A stretch of 64,000 bases of DNA, taken from Spirochaetae bacterium HGW-Spirochaetae-3. Lineage in GTDB: Bacteria; Spirochaetota; Spirochaetia; Treponematales; UBA12059. The stretch spans positions 34,787 through 98,786 of the forward strand of contig PGXV01000004.1 of NCBI GenBank assembly GCA_002839315.1, read 5' to 3'. The notes beneath the pieces are model-generated. The model worked only from the letters and a program-made list of their open reading frames with translations, was not told the DNA's origin and did not search any database. The stretch's first letter is position 1. Every line of letters starts with the position of its first letter. Shown here piece by piece: positions 39,139 through 51,176 of this stretch. The position numbers were made by a program, and so were the translations under genes.

Positions 39139-41127
39139 ATGACGAAACGTATCGGAATTGTTGCGATTCTCGCCCTCGCCATGTTGGCGCCCGCGGCCGC
39201 TCAGGACAGGGTCGATCTCGTCGTGCTGCTCGACTCCTCTCAGAGCATGTTCCCGTATTACAATCAGGTAGTCGACTACGTATTGTCGGAGACCGTGCGG
39301 GAGTACATGCGCTTCGGGGACGCGTTCCACCTTCTCGCCTTCTCCGATTCCACGCAGGTCGAGATAGCTCAGGTGCTCCGTACCGAGCAGGACCTGAAGA
39401 GCGTCGTCGCTCGGCTCTACCTGCTCTATCCTCTCGGGCGTAACACCGATCTCGTCACGGCTATCAAGAACGTCTACCGGTACGTCGCGGACCTTCCCGA
39501 GGGTAGCGCCAAGCATATAATACTCATAACCGACGGCATGCACTCCCCCGCCGCGGGAACCCAGTACGCCGACCTCGACGCGGCGGGCGTACGCGCCGAG
39601 ATCGATCGCTCCGCCTCCAGGATACGTGAGCGCGGATGGACCATGCGTATCGTCCGCGTACCGTTCGACGGATCCGCGAGTTCCATCGCCGCGCAGGGTT
39701 CCGCCGGAGGAACCGTCGCGGGCGCTGTCGACGACGGCTCAGGCCGATCGGGAGAGGCGCTATCGAGCTCCCCCGGTTCGGGCGACTATCTTTCCGACGT
39801 CGCGGCGGCCGTCGGTGCCGAAGTCACTACCTTCGATCCGGCGAACGCCGCTTCCACCGTAGAGAATTCGATAGACCTGCCTCGAGTCGCCTTTCCAGCC
39901 GATCTCGGCGTCAGCGACTATGCCTTTACGATTCCTATGGACGTAGAGAACCGGTCGTCCCGTCCTCTGTCGCTGGAATTGACCAGGTTGCTCCTCGGGG
40001 ACGGCACCGATATTCTCCGTTCGAAGGAGATCGCCGAGATCCAGCCAGGCAAGTCCTCGAGGCTCAACCTCAAGGTTATGCTCCCCGAGTCCCTACCCGA
40101 GGGGAAGGCGTCTTTGTCGCTGGAGCCGCGGTTCGCCGACGGCCTCAGGGTGAGTCCCGCGCGTACTTCGGTATCGTTAACGATAAAGCGGGCTCCGATG
40201 GCCGCTTTCTTCCGGAATTCCGCCCGCGTAGCCCTGTTCCTCGTCATCCTGGCCATAGCCTGCGCTGCCGCGCTCATCATCGCCGTCTATGTCCGCCGGG
40301 CGCATCGCAAGGCCGAGGAACCTATCGTCGACGCTCTGCTCGATTCCGCCGCTCCGAGTCAAGACCGCGACGCGGCACGGTCGCTGCAAGAAGCGGCGTC
40401 TCGGGCGCAGCACGTCTCGCCGTACGCGACCGTCTCCGGAACGGCCTCCGCTACCGGTCGAGACCGGGCCGCGCTCTTGGCGGCCGCCGCGGGCGCCGAT
40501 TCGCACCACGTCGCCGCTACCGAACGCCCCGAGTCGAGGATAGCGGACTCCGTCGCCGCTCAGGGAGCCAGGGAATCCCGTTCCGTGGCCCTGCTCGCGT
40601 CGTGGAAGGCCCCGACGTCTCGAAGGAGCCTGCCGAAAGCATCCGATATCGGTACCGCGCGCGCTTCCGACGCGGCGCCCGGGCGCGCGCCCGTGCATTA
40701 CGAATCCCGCGTGGCGAGAGCCGGATCCGCTCGCCTCATCCTTCGGGTAGCGGATCAGAACCAGAATATAGGCAAACGCAATATACGCGCGATGCATGCC
40801 GGCGGCCGCGCATCCATAGGAGGCGGCTCGAGCGATTTCCTCGTATTCCTCCTACCCGTTCCGAGGGCGCTCGCCTGGCTGTACTACGACGGCGTCGACG
40901 CTACGCTGGTTCCATCGCGGCCCGAGTTCTTCCCCGACTACGATGGAGCCATAACGGGGTGTATCGGTAAGGAAATTCGGATGGTAACGGCCAGGGGCAA
41001 GGAACTGATCATGCGATTCGATCGCTACGAGGCGCCGATAGACAGGATCAACAAGATCCTGCACTGCATCGAATCACCCGGATTGCTCCCGCCCGTTGTA
41101 GAGACGACTGATCAGACTTCGGATTGA
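39139..41127 (+). CDS. von Willebrand A domain membrane protein with FHA-like C-terminus
   Basis: 662 residues. Signal peptide (~1-22), vWA domain (~25-250) with an intact MIDAS: DSSQS at 32-36, a threonine in GRNTD, and an Asp in ITDGMHS. Then a strand-rich domain (~255-350), one transmembrane helix (~360-385), a ~150-residue Ala/Ser-rich disordered segment, and a C-terminal ~115-residue domain with ASIGGGSSDFLVF, which resembles the phosphothreonine-binding loop of FHA domains. That would be a periplasmic metal-dependent ligand site linked to a cytoplasmic phosphopeptide reader. AAGGA precedes the ATG. It follows greA in the same direction. FHA assignment is tentative. Confidence 0.75.
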   Translation: MTKRIGIVAILALAMLAPAAAQDRVDLVVLLDSSQSMFPYYNQVVDYVLSETVREYMRFGDAFHLLAFSDSTQVEIAQVLRTEQDLKSVVARLYLLYPLGRNTDLVTAIKNVYRYVADLPEGSAKHIILITDGMHSPAAGTQYADLDAAGVRAEIDRSASRIRERGWTMRIVRVPFDGSASSIAAQGSAGGTVAGAVDDGSGRSGEALSSSPGSGDYLSDVAAAVGAEVTTFDPANAASTVENSIDLPRVAFPADLGVSDYAFTIPMDVENRSSRPLSLELTRLLLGDGTDILRSKEIAEIQPGKSSRLNLKVMLPESLPEGKASLSLEPRFADGLRVSPARTSVSLTIKRAPMAAFFRNSARVALFLVILAIACAAALIIAVYVRRAHRKAEEPIVDALLDSAAPSQDRDAARSLQEAASRAQHVSPYATVSGTASATGRDRAALLAAAAGADSHHVAATERPESRIADSVAAQGARESRSVALLASWKAPTSRRSLPKASDIGTARASDAAPGRAPVHYESRVARAGSARLILRVADQNQNIGKRNIRAMHAGGRASIGGGSSDFLVFLLPVPRALAWLYYDGVDATLVPSRPEFFPDYDGAITGCIGKEIRMVTARGKELIMRFDRYEAPIDRINKILHCIESPGLLPPVVETTDQTSD

Positions 41128-41128
41128 C

Positions 41129-42460
41129 CTACGGAGCGAGCCGCTCCAACGCGCGAGCGGCCCGTTTCTTCACAGCGTCGTTCGAATCCGTCTCCGACAA
41201 GGCCTGTAGCGTCCCCTTAAGAGACAGGGCCCTGTTTCGCTCGGCCCACGCTATGGCCCCCAGCCTCATCGAGAATTCCTTGTCCCCGAGCAGCACTTCG
41301 GCGAACGGGCTAGCGTTCTGGTCGTCTACGGACATCGCCGCCCGCGCGAACGCGGTATACAGCGTCCTATCCTTTTCCGCCTGTGCGACGACGAAGGCTG
41401 CCAAGGCCTTCGCCCTGGCCTCGATCCCGCCCTTGGCGACGATCGCGCCGAGGGCGACGCTCCTATACTGCGTCGAATTCCTGGAATCGGCCATGAAAGC
41501 GGTCAGGTACTCGTCGACACGGCCTCCTCCGATTTCGGCCAAGGCCTCGATGGAGGCCTCCCTGACCGCCTTCTCGGGATCGTACGAGGCCTTGTACTCG
41601 AGGAAGGGGACGGAATCCCCGTCGCGAGACCTGCCGGCGGCCTTGGCTGCGGCTATCCTCGGTAGCACGTGCGCGTCCCTCAATCCCTCCCGTACGGCGG
41701 ACCTGGCCGCCTCGGTAGCGTAGTTGCCGAGCGCCGCGACGGCGGCCGCGCGCACGTTGGGATCGTTGGACACCGACGCGCCGGCCAGTACGGCCACGGC
41801 GCGTTCTTCGCCGAGGTCCCCGAGCGCGGTACAAGCGTACATCCTGATTGCCTTGCTCGATTCGTCCGACGACGCTATCGACGCGAGGAGATCGAACGAG
41901 GCTACCGACCTCATCTTTCCTAGCGCCAGGACTATCGCTTCCTTGGTGGCCTGCTCTACGCCTTCGGCCTCGTAGGCTTTCTGCAGCGCTTCCGCCTCCG
42001 CGTCCGACCCCGAGACGCCTATAGCCTTGATTGCGGCCTGGAGATACCGCTTCTCGTCGCTCGACAGAATCTCGACGGCTTCGTCGATCGCGGCCTCGGA
42101 CTCGATGGTCGCGAGGTACGAGAAGGCCGAGGACACGAAGTCGTCCGCGTTGGAATCCCGGCTCTTTATGGCCTCCGCGGCGCGCGCCTCTCCGTCGGCT
42201 AGCTTAAGGGCGCCAAGGTAATCGAATATCGCCGATTTCAGCTTCGGGCTGGAAGACGCGTCGAAGGCCTCGAGGATTTCCTTCTTGAACTCGTCGCTTT
42301 TCTCTGCCTTCAGCGTCGAGAGGAGTTCGATTACCTGCGTCTCGATGCCGTAGCGTATGGTATCGGCGCGCTTCGTCGACTCCGACGCCGCGGGTTCTTC
42401 CGCGTATGCCGCCGAGAGGACGAAGCAAGCGATCAACAGGCACGGCATCTTGTTCATCAT
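41129..42460 (-). CDS. Exported HEAT-repeat protein
   Basis: 443 residues. Signal peptide (~1-20, SAAYA), then about ten HEAT/PBS-lyase-like repeats (~55-435; e.g. AIRMYACTALGDLGEERAVA, VRAAAVAALGNYATEAA, VREASIEALAEIGGG). An all-helical periplasmic scaffold is expected. The start is 7 bases after the tgt stop, so it is coupled to tgt. It ends one base from the vWA gene stop on the other strand. Function unknown. Confidence 0.75.
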   Translation of the reverse strand: MMNKMPCLLIACFVLSAAYAEEPAASESTKRADTIRYGIETQVIELLSTLKAEKSDEFKKEILEAFDASSSPKLKSAIFDYLGALKLADGEARAAEAIKSRDSNADDFVSSAFSYLATIESEAAIDEAVEILSSDEKRYLQAAIKAIGVSGSDAEAEALQKAYEAEGVEQATKEAIVLALGKMRSVASFDLLASIASSDESSKAIRMYACTALGDLGEERAVAVLAGASVSNDPNVRAAAVAALGNYATEAARSAVREGLRDAHVLPRIAAAKAAGRSRDGDSVPFLEYKASYDPEKAVREASIEALAEIGGGRVDEYLTAFMADSRNSTQYRSVALGAIVAKGGIEARAKALAAFVVAQAEKDRTLYTAFARAAMSVDDQNASPFAEVLLGDKEFSMRLGAIAWAERNRALSLKGTLQALSETDSNDAVKKRAARALERLAP

Positions 42461-42469
42461 GGCTCTATC

Positions 42470-44723
<2,254 letters not shown>

Positions 44724-44727
<4 letters not shown>

Positions 44728-45998
44728 GACGACGCCCCTCCGATGAACAGGGGGATCGCGGCCGCCAGGACGAGCATATTCGGCGCCCACATAGCGAGGA
44801 ACGGATCGAAGCCGGTTTTCAGCCCGAGCGTCTGGCCGCCTATGAGAAGTCCCCAGTACGCGACGGCTACGAGGAGTCCCAACCCGAAACCCACGGCCCT
44901 GCCGCTTTTCCTCGCGCGCGCGCCGAGGGGAAAAGCAAGGAACACGAAACACAGGGCCCCCGCGGGGATGGAAAATTTCTTATAGTACTCCAGCCGATAG
45001 ATATCGAGCGAACGATCCTTCATCGGCTTGGCCGCGACCGCCGCGTGAGCGGCCTTGAGCGGGACGAGCCTCGCCATGGAACCGTCGAGGCTAGCCATGG
45101 TCCCGGACCTGGAGACGTATTCAGCCAGCAGCTCCGAGCGCTTGCTCTCGAGCTCGACCGTCCTGGCGGCTCGCCTGGACTCGAGCGCCGTTTCCTTCTT
45201 GCGTATCGCGGCGGCCACGTCTACGCTGCTCATCTCCCTCGGGCTGATACCGGAGCGGAAATCGGCGAAGCTCGTCAGCAGGATATTGTATTCCATCCTG
45301 TCGGCCGTGGAGTACTCGAAACGCTCCGGTTTTCCGGGGTCGCTCTCCTGCACGAAGACGTCGTCGAGCATCAGGGATATGATACCCGCCGAGTCGCCCC
45401 TGTCGACGAGCTCGGCCCTGCCCGCGTTGATGACGCGCGATTTTCCGTCCTTCGTCGTATCGAGGATCAGCACGTCCGCCATCGCGCCGCCGTCCATCGC
45501 CCCCGTCACGATCGTGGTATCCCGGTAGTGCTTAACCGAGTACGGCTTGAGCTCGAGGGCCGGCGCGGTCGTAATGAGCTTACGGTACAGCTTGCTGTAG
45601 TTAATAGTACCGAGCGGTAGGAAATAATCGTTCATCACGAACGAGACCATGGAGCACGCCAGGCCTAGCACGAGGAACGGCGCCATGATCGCGGTCCTCG
45701 ACACGCCGGACGCGCGCATGACGAGCAGCTCGTCGTCGCTCGCGAGCCGTCCTGAAGCCATCAACGCGCCTACGAGCGATCCGAACGGGAACGACATCGC
45801 GATGATAGCCGGCGTGGCGTATACGACGAGCCGTACTACGTCGCCTACCGGAGCCTTCTTCGAGAGTATGTCCTCCGCCATCAGGAGGAGCTGGTTGATG
45901 AAGAATATTATGAAGAAGAAAAGGAACGACACGAAGAACGAAAGGAGGAATTCCTTGCCGATGTATGCCCAAAGCGTCGAATGGACGCGCCGTCGCAT
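44724..45998 (-). CDS. lptF: LptF/LptG-family permease subunit (first copy, LptF-like)
   Basis: 424 residues. Same YjgP/YjgQ layout: helices ~15-125, a periplasmic domain ~130-330 that contains a charged helical hairpin (~255-300, AAIRKKETALESRRAARTVE) not found in Escherichia coli LptF, and three helices at the end. ELLVMRASGVSR is the conserved cytoplasmic coupling-helix motif that contacts LptB. The start is 3 bases after the dut stop. It pairs with lptG by ATGA overlap. Confidence 0.88.
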
Positions 45999-46001
45999 CG
46001 A

Positions 46002-46442
46002 TTACCTACCCGTCGATCCGAACCCGCCAGCGCCTCGTTCGCTTTCGTCGAGATTGTCCGCCTCGACGAAACGGGCTCTCGAGACGGGCTGGACCACCAG
46101 CTGCGCGATCCGATCACCGTCCGCCACCGTATACGGTTGTGCGCCGTGGTTCTGCAGTATCACCCGTATCTCGCCGCGATAATCCGAATCTATGGTACCC
46201 GGCGCGTTAAGGCAGATAACCCCGTGCTTTGACGCGAGGCCGGAACGCGAACGCACCTGAGCCTCGTACCCCTCCGGCAACTGTATGCGCAGGCCGGTAG
46301 GCACGACCGAGCGGGATCCCGGGGCAAGGCATACGGGAGCGTCCAGCCTGGCGCGGATATCGGCGCCCGCGGAACCCGCGGTCTGGTACTCCGGCGCTAT
46401 CGCTCCAGCCGCGAGCTCTATGGCTACCATGGGTGCGTCCAT
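46002..46442 (-). CDS. dut: dUTP diphosphatase
   Basis: 146 residues, trimeric dUTPase. All five motifs are present: [28 protein letters not shown] (catalytic Asp), DRIAQLVV and [10 protein letters not shown]. Cleaves dUTP to dUMP and PPi. The ATG is one base after the M16 gene stop, and lptF follows by 3 bases, so it is fully within the operon. Confidence 0.96.
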   Translation of the reverse strand: MDAPMVAIELAAGAIAPEYQTAGSAGADIRARLDAPVCLAPGSRSVVPTGLRIQLPEGYEAQVRSRSGLASKHGVICLNAPGTIDSDYRGEIRVILQNHGAQPYTVADGDRIAQLVVQPVSRARFVEADNLDESERGAGGFGSTGR

Positions 46443-46443
46443 A

Positions 46444-47793
46444 CTATGCCTCCGTACATTCCACGAGATCCGCCGGTTCTTCGAGCACGGCGCCGAAAAT
46501 AGACGACCCGGTCCGGATAGCGCGGGTTCCCAGGCGGCCGTACAGGAGGACGCTCTCCTCGGCGGGATCCAACGCGCCCTTCACGAGCGCGTCGACGGCG
46601 TCGGCGGTTACCGCGCCTCCCGGGTCCAGGCGCGACATCGTGACACGTATCGGCTCGGTCGTAGCGTCGAACATGAACTGGCGCGCGAGTCGCTTCATGC
46701 GATATTCGGTGTCGTCCGACGCCAGTTCCAGTATGCCGCGTATCCTCGAGACAGCCTCGACGACCTCGGTCTCCGAAAGGCCGTTTTCGTGCAGGGACCT
46801 CGCCTCGTTAAGGTAGGCATCCGCGAAGCGAGGCAGTTGCCTCGGAGTCGTAGACGATGACACGCCCCACAGGCCCGCCATCCGCGAAAGGCTGAACGCC
46901 GACGAGATGCTGTAGCACAGCCCCTGCTCCTCGCGCAGGCGCATGAATAGCCGGGAGCTCATGCTCTCTCCGTACGCCGAGCTCGCGGCGGAGAGCCTCC
47001 AGAAATCGTCTTCCGTCGACTCGAGGCTAATGGGCAGGCCGGTAAACAGGTACACCTGGCTACCGGGAGCCTTGACCATCCTCCTAGAGCGCACGAACGG
47101 AACCGGTCCCGGCTCGTAGGCCGGGGCGGGCGGGGCGGAACGTCGATCTCCTGCAGGTATCATCGAGGCTACGGACTCGGCGATCCCGTCGGGATCTACG
47201 GCGCCCGCGATAGAAATGACGACGGGCCCCTTCGCGAACCGCTCGTCGTGGAACGATGTCAGGCCCGAGAAGGTCGCGGACCTGATATCGGAGACTCTGC
47301 CAGCGATACGCCTCGCCGCCGGGTGCCCCGAATAGGCCATCGCGAAGAACTCGTCTTGCGCCGCCTCCTCCAGGTCGTCTTCCGCGGCCAGGATCTCGTT
47401 CGCGATCACGTCCTTCTCGCGCTCGAATTCCTTCTCGTCGAATCTCGGCCGATAGGCCATGTCCATGAGGACGCTTATCGCCAATTCTGCGTATTCGGCC
47501 GGAATAAGGCAGTGCAGGCAGACGGTCTCCCGTTCGGTAAACGCGTTGAGATACCCGCCTACGCGGTCTATCGATCGCGACAGCTCTTCAGCCGAGCGGA
47601 GGCCGGCGCCCTTGAAGACCATATGCTCGACGAAATGGGAGAGGCCGCGTTCGTTATCCCGCTCATAGGCGGAGCCTACGGGGAACCATAGTCCTACGGC
47701 CGCGCCGGCCGATCGGGGCATCGGGTCGACCATGAGCTCGACGCCCGGAGCCAACGTATATTTGTAAATAGCGCCTTCGTCATCCTGGAGCAT
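46444..47793 (-). CDS. M16-family zinc protease (insulinase / YmxG type)
   Basis: 449 residues, the single-chain processing-peptidase size. The inverted zinc motif HFVEH (His53, Glu56, His57) and the third ligand in [10 protein letters not shown] are present, so it should be active. Two M16 domains are visible. The position after pnp is the same as for ymxG in Bacillus. GGAAGG precedes the ATG at 47793. It probably degrades small peptides or processes exported proteins; there is no signal peptide, so it works in the cytoplasm. Confidence 0.9.
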   Translation of the reverse strand: MLQDDEGAIYKYTLAPGVELMVDPMPRSAGAAVGLWFPVGSAYERDNERGLSHFVEHMVFKGAGLRSAEELSRSIDRVGGYLNAFTERETVCLHCLIPAEYAELAISVLMDMAYRPRFDEKEFEREKDVIANEILAAEDDLEEAAQDEFFAMAYSGHPAARRIAGRVSDIRSATFSGLTSFHDERFAKGPVVISIAGAVDPDGIAESVASMIPAGDRRSAPPAPAYEPGPVPFVRSRRMVKAPGSQVYLFTGLPISLESTEDDFWRLSAASSAYGESMSSRLFMRLREEQGLCYSISSAFSLSRMAGLWGVSSSTTPRQLPRFADAYLNEARSLHENGLSETEVVEAVSRIRGILELASDDTEYRMKRLARQFMFDATTEPIRVTMSRLDPGGAVTADAVDALVKGALDPAEESVLLYGRLGTRAIRTGSSIFGAVLEEPADLVECTEA

Positions 47794-47819
47794 CGATAAT
47801 CCTTCCGGTCCCTATGAAC

Positions 47820-47851
47820 GAAGAAGGCCGCCCTCGCGGCCGGCCTTCTTC
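47820..47851 (-). other. Strong hairpin between pnp and the M16 gene
   Basis: GAAGAAGGCCG (47820-47830) pairs over 11 bp with CGGCCTTCTTC (47841-47851). On the minus strand it lies after the pnp stop (47880) and is followed by GTTCATAGG rather than a U-run. A partial terminator or an RNase III / stabilising site is possible. Confidence 0.5.
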
Positions 47852-47879
47852 TACGTTACCGAGACTGGCCCGGCTCAGT

Positions 47880-49979
47880 CTACTTCTTCTGGTCCGGGTC
47901 GTCTATGGCGTCGATATACGACAGGTTCAGGCGTCCGAGCTTGTCTACCTCGAGGAGCCTGACCGGTATGACCTGGCCTTCCTTTACGACGTCGCTGGCC
48001 GCGTTTATCCTCGTCCTTGACAGGCGGGAGATGTGCACGAGCCCTTCCTTGCCGGGGAGGATCTCTACGAAGGCGCCGAAATCCATGACGCGCTTCACGG
48101 TTCCCTGGTAGACGATGCCCACCTCGGGATCCTGCGCTATTCCGAGGACCGCGGCCTTGGCGTCTGCCGAGGCCTTGGCGTTGGAACCGAAGATGGTCAC
48201 GGAACCGTCGTCGTCGACGTTGATCTTTACGCCGTACTGCTCGCACAGCGCCTTGATGTTCTTACCGCCCGGCCCGATTATCGCGCCGATCTTGTCCACG
48301 TCAATCTTGACGGAGAGTATCTTGGGAGCGAACTCCGATATCTCCTTGGCGGGGACCGAGATCGTCTTGTTCATCTCGCCGAGGATGTGCAGCCTGCCCT
48401 TGCGAGCCTGCTCGAGGGCCTTGGTCATGATCTCCGTAGAAACGTTGGAGATCTTGATATCCATCTGGAAGGCGGTAATGCCCTTCTCGGTGCCGGCGAC
48501 CTTGAAGTCCATGTCGCCGAGGTGATCCTCGTCGCCGAGGATGTCGGAGAGCACGGCGTATCGGTCGCCCTCGGTGATCAGTCCCATCGCGATGCCCGCT
48601 ACCGGCGCCTTTATCGGAACGCCGGCGGCCAGCATGGAGAGCGTGCCGCCGCAGACCGAGGCCATCGAGGAGGAGCCGTTGGACTCCATGATCTCGGAGA
48701 CGACGCGTACGGTGTACGGGAACTGCTCCTTGGTCGGGAGCACGCGCTCGAGGGCGCGCTTGGCCAGGTGGCCGTGGCCTATCTCGCGGCGGCCGGTGCC
48801 GAGGCGCCCGGTCTCGCCGACGGAGTACGGCGGGAAATTGTAATGGAGCATGAAGCGCTCGCGCCTATCGCCCTCGATGTCGTCGAAAACCTGCTCGTCG
48901 AAGGTCGTTCCGAGGGTCGTGGTGGCGAGGGCCTGGGTCTCTCCGCGGGTAAAGAGCGCAGAGCCGTGGGGGCGCGCGAGCACGCCGATCTCGCAGGTGA
49001 TCGGCCGGATATCCTCGGTGCCGCGACCGTCTACGCGGACGCCCTTGTCGAGGATTCCCGAGCGGAGCAGGTTGTACTGGATATCCTCCATCGACGCGGC
49101 GAACAGCTTGAGCTGGATCTCGTCGGTCCCGAGGACGTCGGCGAAGGCGGCCTTGGTCTCGGCGATGGACGCGGCGACGGCCGCGTAGCGCTCGTGCTTG
49201 ACCTTCGTGAAGATGGACTTGGCGATGCGCTCCTTGGCGAAGGCCTCGATCTCGTCCTTCTTGACGAGCGTCGCCTTGAGCGGGGCCAAGGCGCGCTTGG
49301 GCTTGCCGACCGCGTCGCGCATCGCGCTGATGACTCCGCAGATATCGGCGATAGGCTTCCTCGCCGCCTCTATGGCGCCGAGCATCAACTCTTCGCTCAC
49401 CTCGTCGGCGCCGCCCTCGACCATCGTTATGCCCTCGACGGTTCCCGCGACGATTATCTCGAGCGCGGATTTCCCGATCTGGTCATAGGTCGGGTTGATG
49501 ATATACGAGCCGTCCACGTAGCAGACGCGGACGGCGGCGATCGGGCCGGCGAAGGGGATGTCGCTGATATGGACGGCGGCGCTCGCCGCGTTTATGCCGA
49601 GGATGTCAGGAGGGTTGACGAGGTCGGCGGAGATGGTCATAGGGACGACCTGGATCTCGCGGCCGAAGGCCTTGTCGAAGAGCGGCCGCATCGGCCTGTC
49701 TATCAGTCGGGAGACGAGGATTTCCCTGTCCTTGGGACGGGATTCCCGCTTTATAAAACCGCCGGGGATCTTGCCGGCGGCGTAATATTTCTCGTTATAC
49801 TCGACGGTCAGCGGGACGAAATCGAGCCCCTCGGTGACCTTGTCGGAGCAGCAAGCGGTGGCTATGACCGCGGAGCCGCCGAAGCGTGCGAATACCGAGC
49901 CGCCGGCCTGTTTTGCCATGCGTCCGGTTTCGAGGATCATATCCTCGCCGTTGATATTGTACGTGCTGATATGTGCCAT
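47880..49979 (-). CDS. pnp: Polynucleotide phosphorylase
   Basis: 699 residues. 3'-5' phosphorolytic exoribonuclease of the RNA degradosome. Two RNase PH-like cores (first has GKIPGGFIKRESRPKDREI; second has FMLHYNFPPYSVGE, GRREIGHGHLAKRALERVLP), a KH domain (VDKIGAIIGPGGKNIKALCE) and an S1 domain (VGIVYQGTVKRVMDFGAFVE) are in standard order. The start at 49979 (MAHISTYNI) fits the family and has GGAG ahead; an in-frame ATG at 50003 would overlap the terminator after rpsO. Transcribed after rpsO. Confidence 0.97.
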   Translation of the reverse strand: MAHISTYNINGEDMILETGRMAKQAGGSVFARFGGSAVIATACCSDKVTEGLDFVPLTVEYNEKYYAAGKIPGGFIKRESRPKDREILVSRLIDRPMRPLFDKAFGREIQVVPMTISADLVNPPDILGINAASAAVHISDIPFAGPIAAVRVCYVDGSYIINPTYDQIGKSALEIIVAGTVEGITMVEGGADEVSEELMLGAIEAARKPIADICGVISAMRDAVGKPKRALAPLKATLVKKDEIEAFAKERIAKSIFTKVKHERYAAVAASIAETKAAFADVLGTDEIQLKLFAASMEDIQYNLLRSGILDKGVRVDGRGTEDIRPITCEIGVLARPHGSALFTRGETQALATTTLGTTFDEQVFDDIEGDRRERFMLHYNFPPYSVGETGRLGTGRREIGHGHLAKRALERVLPTKEQFPYTVRVVSEIMESNGSSSMASVCGGTLSMLAAGVPIKAPVAGIAMGLITEGDRYAVLSDILGDEDHLGDMDFKVAGTEKGITAFQMDIKISNVSTEIMTKALEQARKGRLHILGEMNKTISVPAKEISEFAPKILSVKIDVDKIGAIIGPGGKNIKALCEQYGVKINVDDDGSVTIFGSNAKASADAKAAVLGIAQDPEVGIVYQGTVKRVMDFGAFVEILPGKEGLVHISRLSRTRINAASDVVKEGQVIPVRLLEVDKLGRLNLSYIDAIDDPDQKK

Positions 49980-50022
49980 ATGCGATGGGTCTCCATAGGC
50001 CATATCTCAGGCCTTATAGACG

Positions 50023-50049
50023 AAAGAGCCCGAACGGGCGTTCGGGCTC
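50023..50049 (-). terminator. Intrinsic terminator between rpsO and pnp
   Basis: A near-perfect 24-bp inverted repeat (50026-50049, GAGCCCGAACG arms) is followed on the minus strand by TTTCGTCTAT. A partial terminator in the rpsO-pnp interval is also found in other bacteria; the pnp message may start by readthrough. Confidence 0.7.
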
Positions 50050-50062
50050 CATGTAGACGAAG

Positions 50063-50332
50063 CTACTTGCGGATATTGAGCTTCTCGAGCAGTTCGCGGT
50101 ACTTCATGAGGTCGGTGCGCTGAAGGTACTTGAGGAGTCGCCTGCGCTGGCCGACGAGTATCAGTAGCCCGCGCCTGGAGTTCGTATCCTTCTTGTGGGT
50201 CTTGAAGTGCTCGGTGAGTCCGACGATCCGCTCGGTAAGTAAAGCGATCTGAACCTCGGTAGAACCGGTGTTCTTCTCGCCGGCTCCGAACTCCTTGACG
50301 AGCCTGGCCTTGTCCTCTTTCGTCACTGCCAT
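50063..50332 (-). CDS. rpsO: 30S ribosomal protein S15
   Basis: 89 residues, the standard length. Binds 16S rRNA central domain. [19 protein letters not shown] and [20 protein letters not shown] are the hallmark segments. AAGGAG is 8 bases before the ATG. It lies 25 bases after ribF in the nusA-infB array, and a terminator follows. Confidence 0.98.
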   Translation of the reverse strand: MAVTKEDKARLVKEFGAGEKNTGSTEVQIALLTERIVGLTEHFKTHKKDTNSRRGLLILVGQRRRLLKYLQRTDLMKYRELLEKLNIRK

Positions 50333-50357
50333 GTCTATAAACTCCTTATTCTCGTTA

Positions 50358-51176
50358 TCAAGCGATCTTGGGCCCGAAAGCCAAGAATGCGGGCTCCGCG
50401 TCGAAGGGTGATTCGGCGCCGTACGCGCATTCGGCCCTGGGCCATCTTAATGTACCGTCCAGTCTCAATATAGCTTCTACGTCCCGCTGTCCGGTCCGAC
50501 AAATGACCGTCGCCTCGTAGGTTCCCGGCGCCGGTTCTACGACGCCCTTGCCCCGAAGCGAAACAGCCGCGTTCGATCCGTCGTATCCGAGTTCGACGTG
50601 CCTTAAGTCCAACGTGTAGGGGCGACCCAGCATGGCGAGCGCCAGGTCCGTCCTTCCGTCCGCGATGGCAGAGCGTATCCTGCTCGAACTTACCGGCTCG
50701 CCTTCTATGGTCACCGGTTCAACTATCTCGGTTTCTGCCCCGAAGGATTCAGCCTCGGCCTTGAATCCGACAGCGTCCGTGGATAATCGATGTCCGCACT
50801 TGAAATCGCTGCCGATAACGAACGAACGAACGCCGAAGGACCCGAGGGTCGAAACGAATTCGCTCCCGGCCAGTTTACTGAAATTCCCGGAAAAGTCAAT
50901 GAGGACGCAGACCTCTATCCCCGCATCTTCGAGCGCGGCCAGTTTCTGGTCCAGGGAGAACAGGCTCCCGGAGAAGCGATGCGGCCGTGTAACCCGCTTG
51001 GGATTCTCCTTGAACGTCACCGCCATGGGCACGAGGGCCGGAGCCTTCGCTACGACCCTGGAGACGAGGGCGCGATGGCCGAGATGAAGGCCGTCGAACA
51101 CGCCGATGGTCGCGGCGGACGGCGCCGGCTCCCCGCGTCCAGTCGCGACGGCTTCGTTCCAGGACAAGACCCTCAA
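50358..51176 (-). CDS. ribF: RibF-like FAD synthetase with degenerate or missing riboflavin kinase domain
   Basis: 272 residues, shorter than the usual ~310. The N-terminal nucleotidyltransferase is intact: [25 protein letters not shown] and SSSRIRSAI. The C-terminal ~90 residues should be the riboflavin kinase, whose signature is G-x3-GFPTAN and a G-x-Y loop. Only a GTYEATV strand can be matched and PTAN is absent, so the kinase step may be missing or strongly diverged. The start is TTG at 51176, overlapping the truB stop as TTGA. It lies between truB and rpsO, the usual place. Confidence 0.85.
   Translation of the reverse strand: MRVLSWNEAVATGRGEPAPSAATIGVFDGLHLGHRALVSRVVAKAPALVPMAVTFKENPKRVTRPHRFSGSLFSLDQKLAALEDAGIEVCVLIDFSGNFSKLAGSEFVSTLGSFGVRSFVIGSDFKCGHRLSTDAVGFKAEAESFGAETEIVEPVTIEGEPVSSSRIRSAIADGRTDLALAMLGRPYTLDLRHVELGYDGSNAAVSLRGKGVVEPAPGTYEATVICRTGQRDVEAILRLDGTLRWPRAECAYGAESPFDAEPAFLAFGPKIA

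Noticed and set aside
48033..50123. A 696-codon open frame on the plus strand across all of pnp; similar long frames antisense to infB, ppdK and nusA
   Set aside because: High GC and strong third-position bias leave the opposite strand open. The pnp protein is unmistakable, and the antisense translations show no known motifs, only Arg/Val/Asp-rich sequence.
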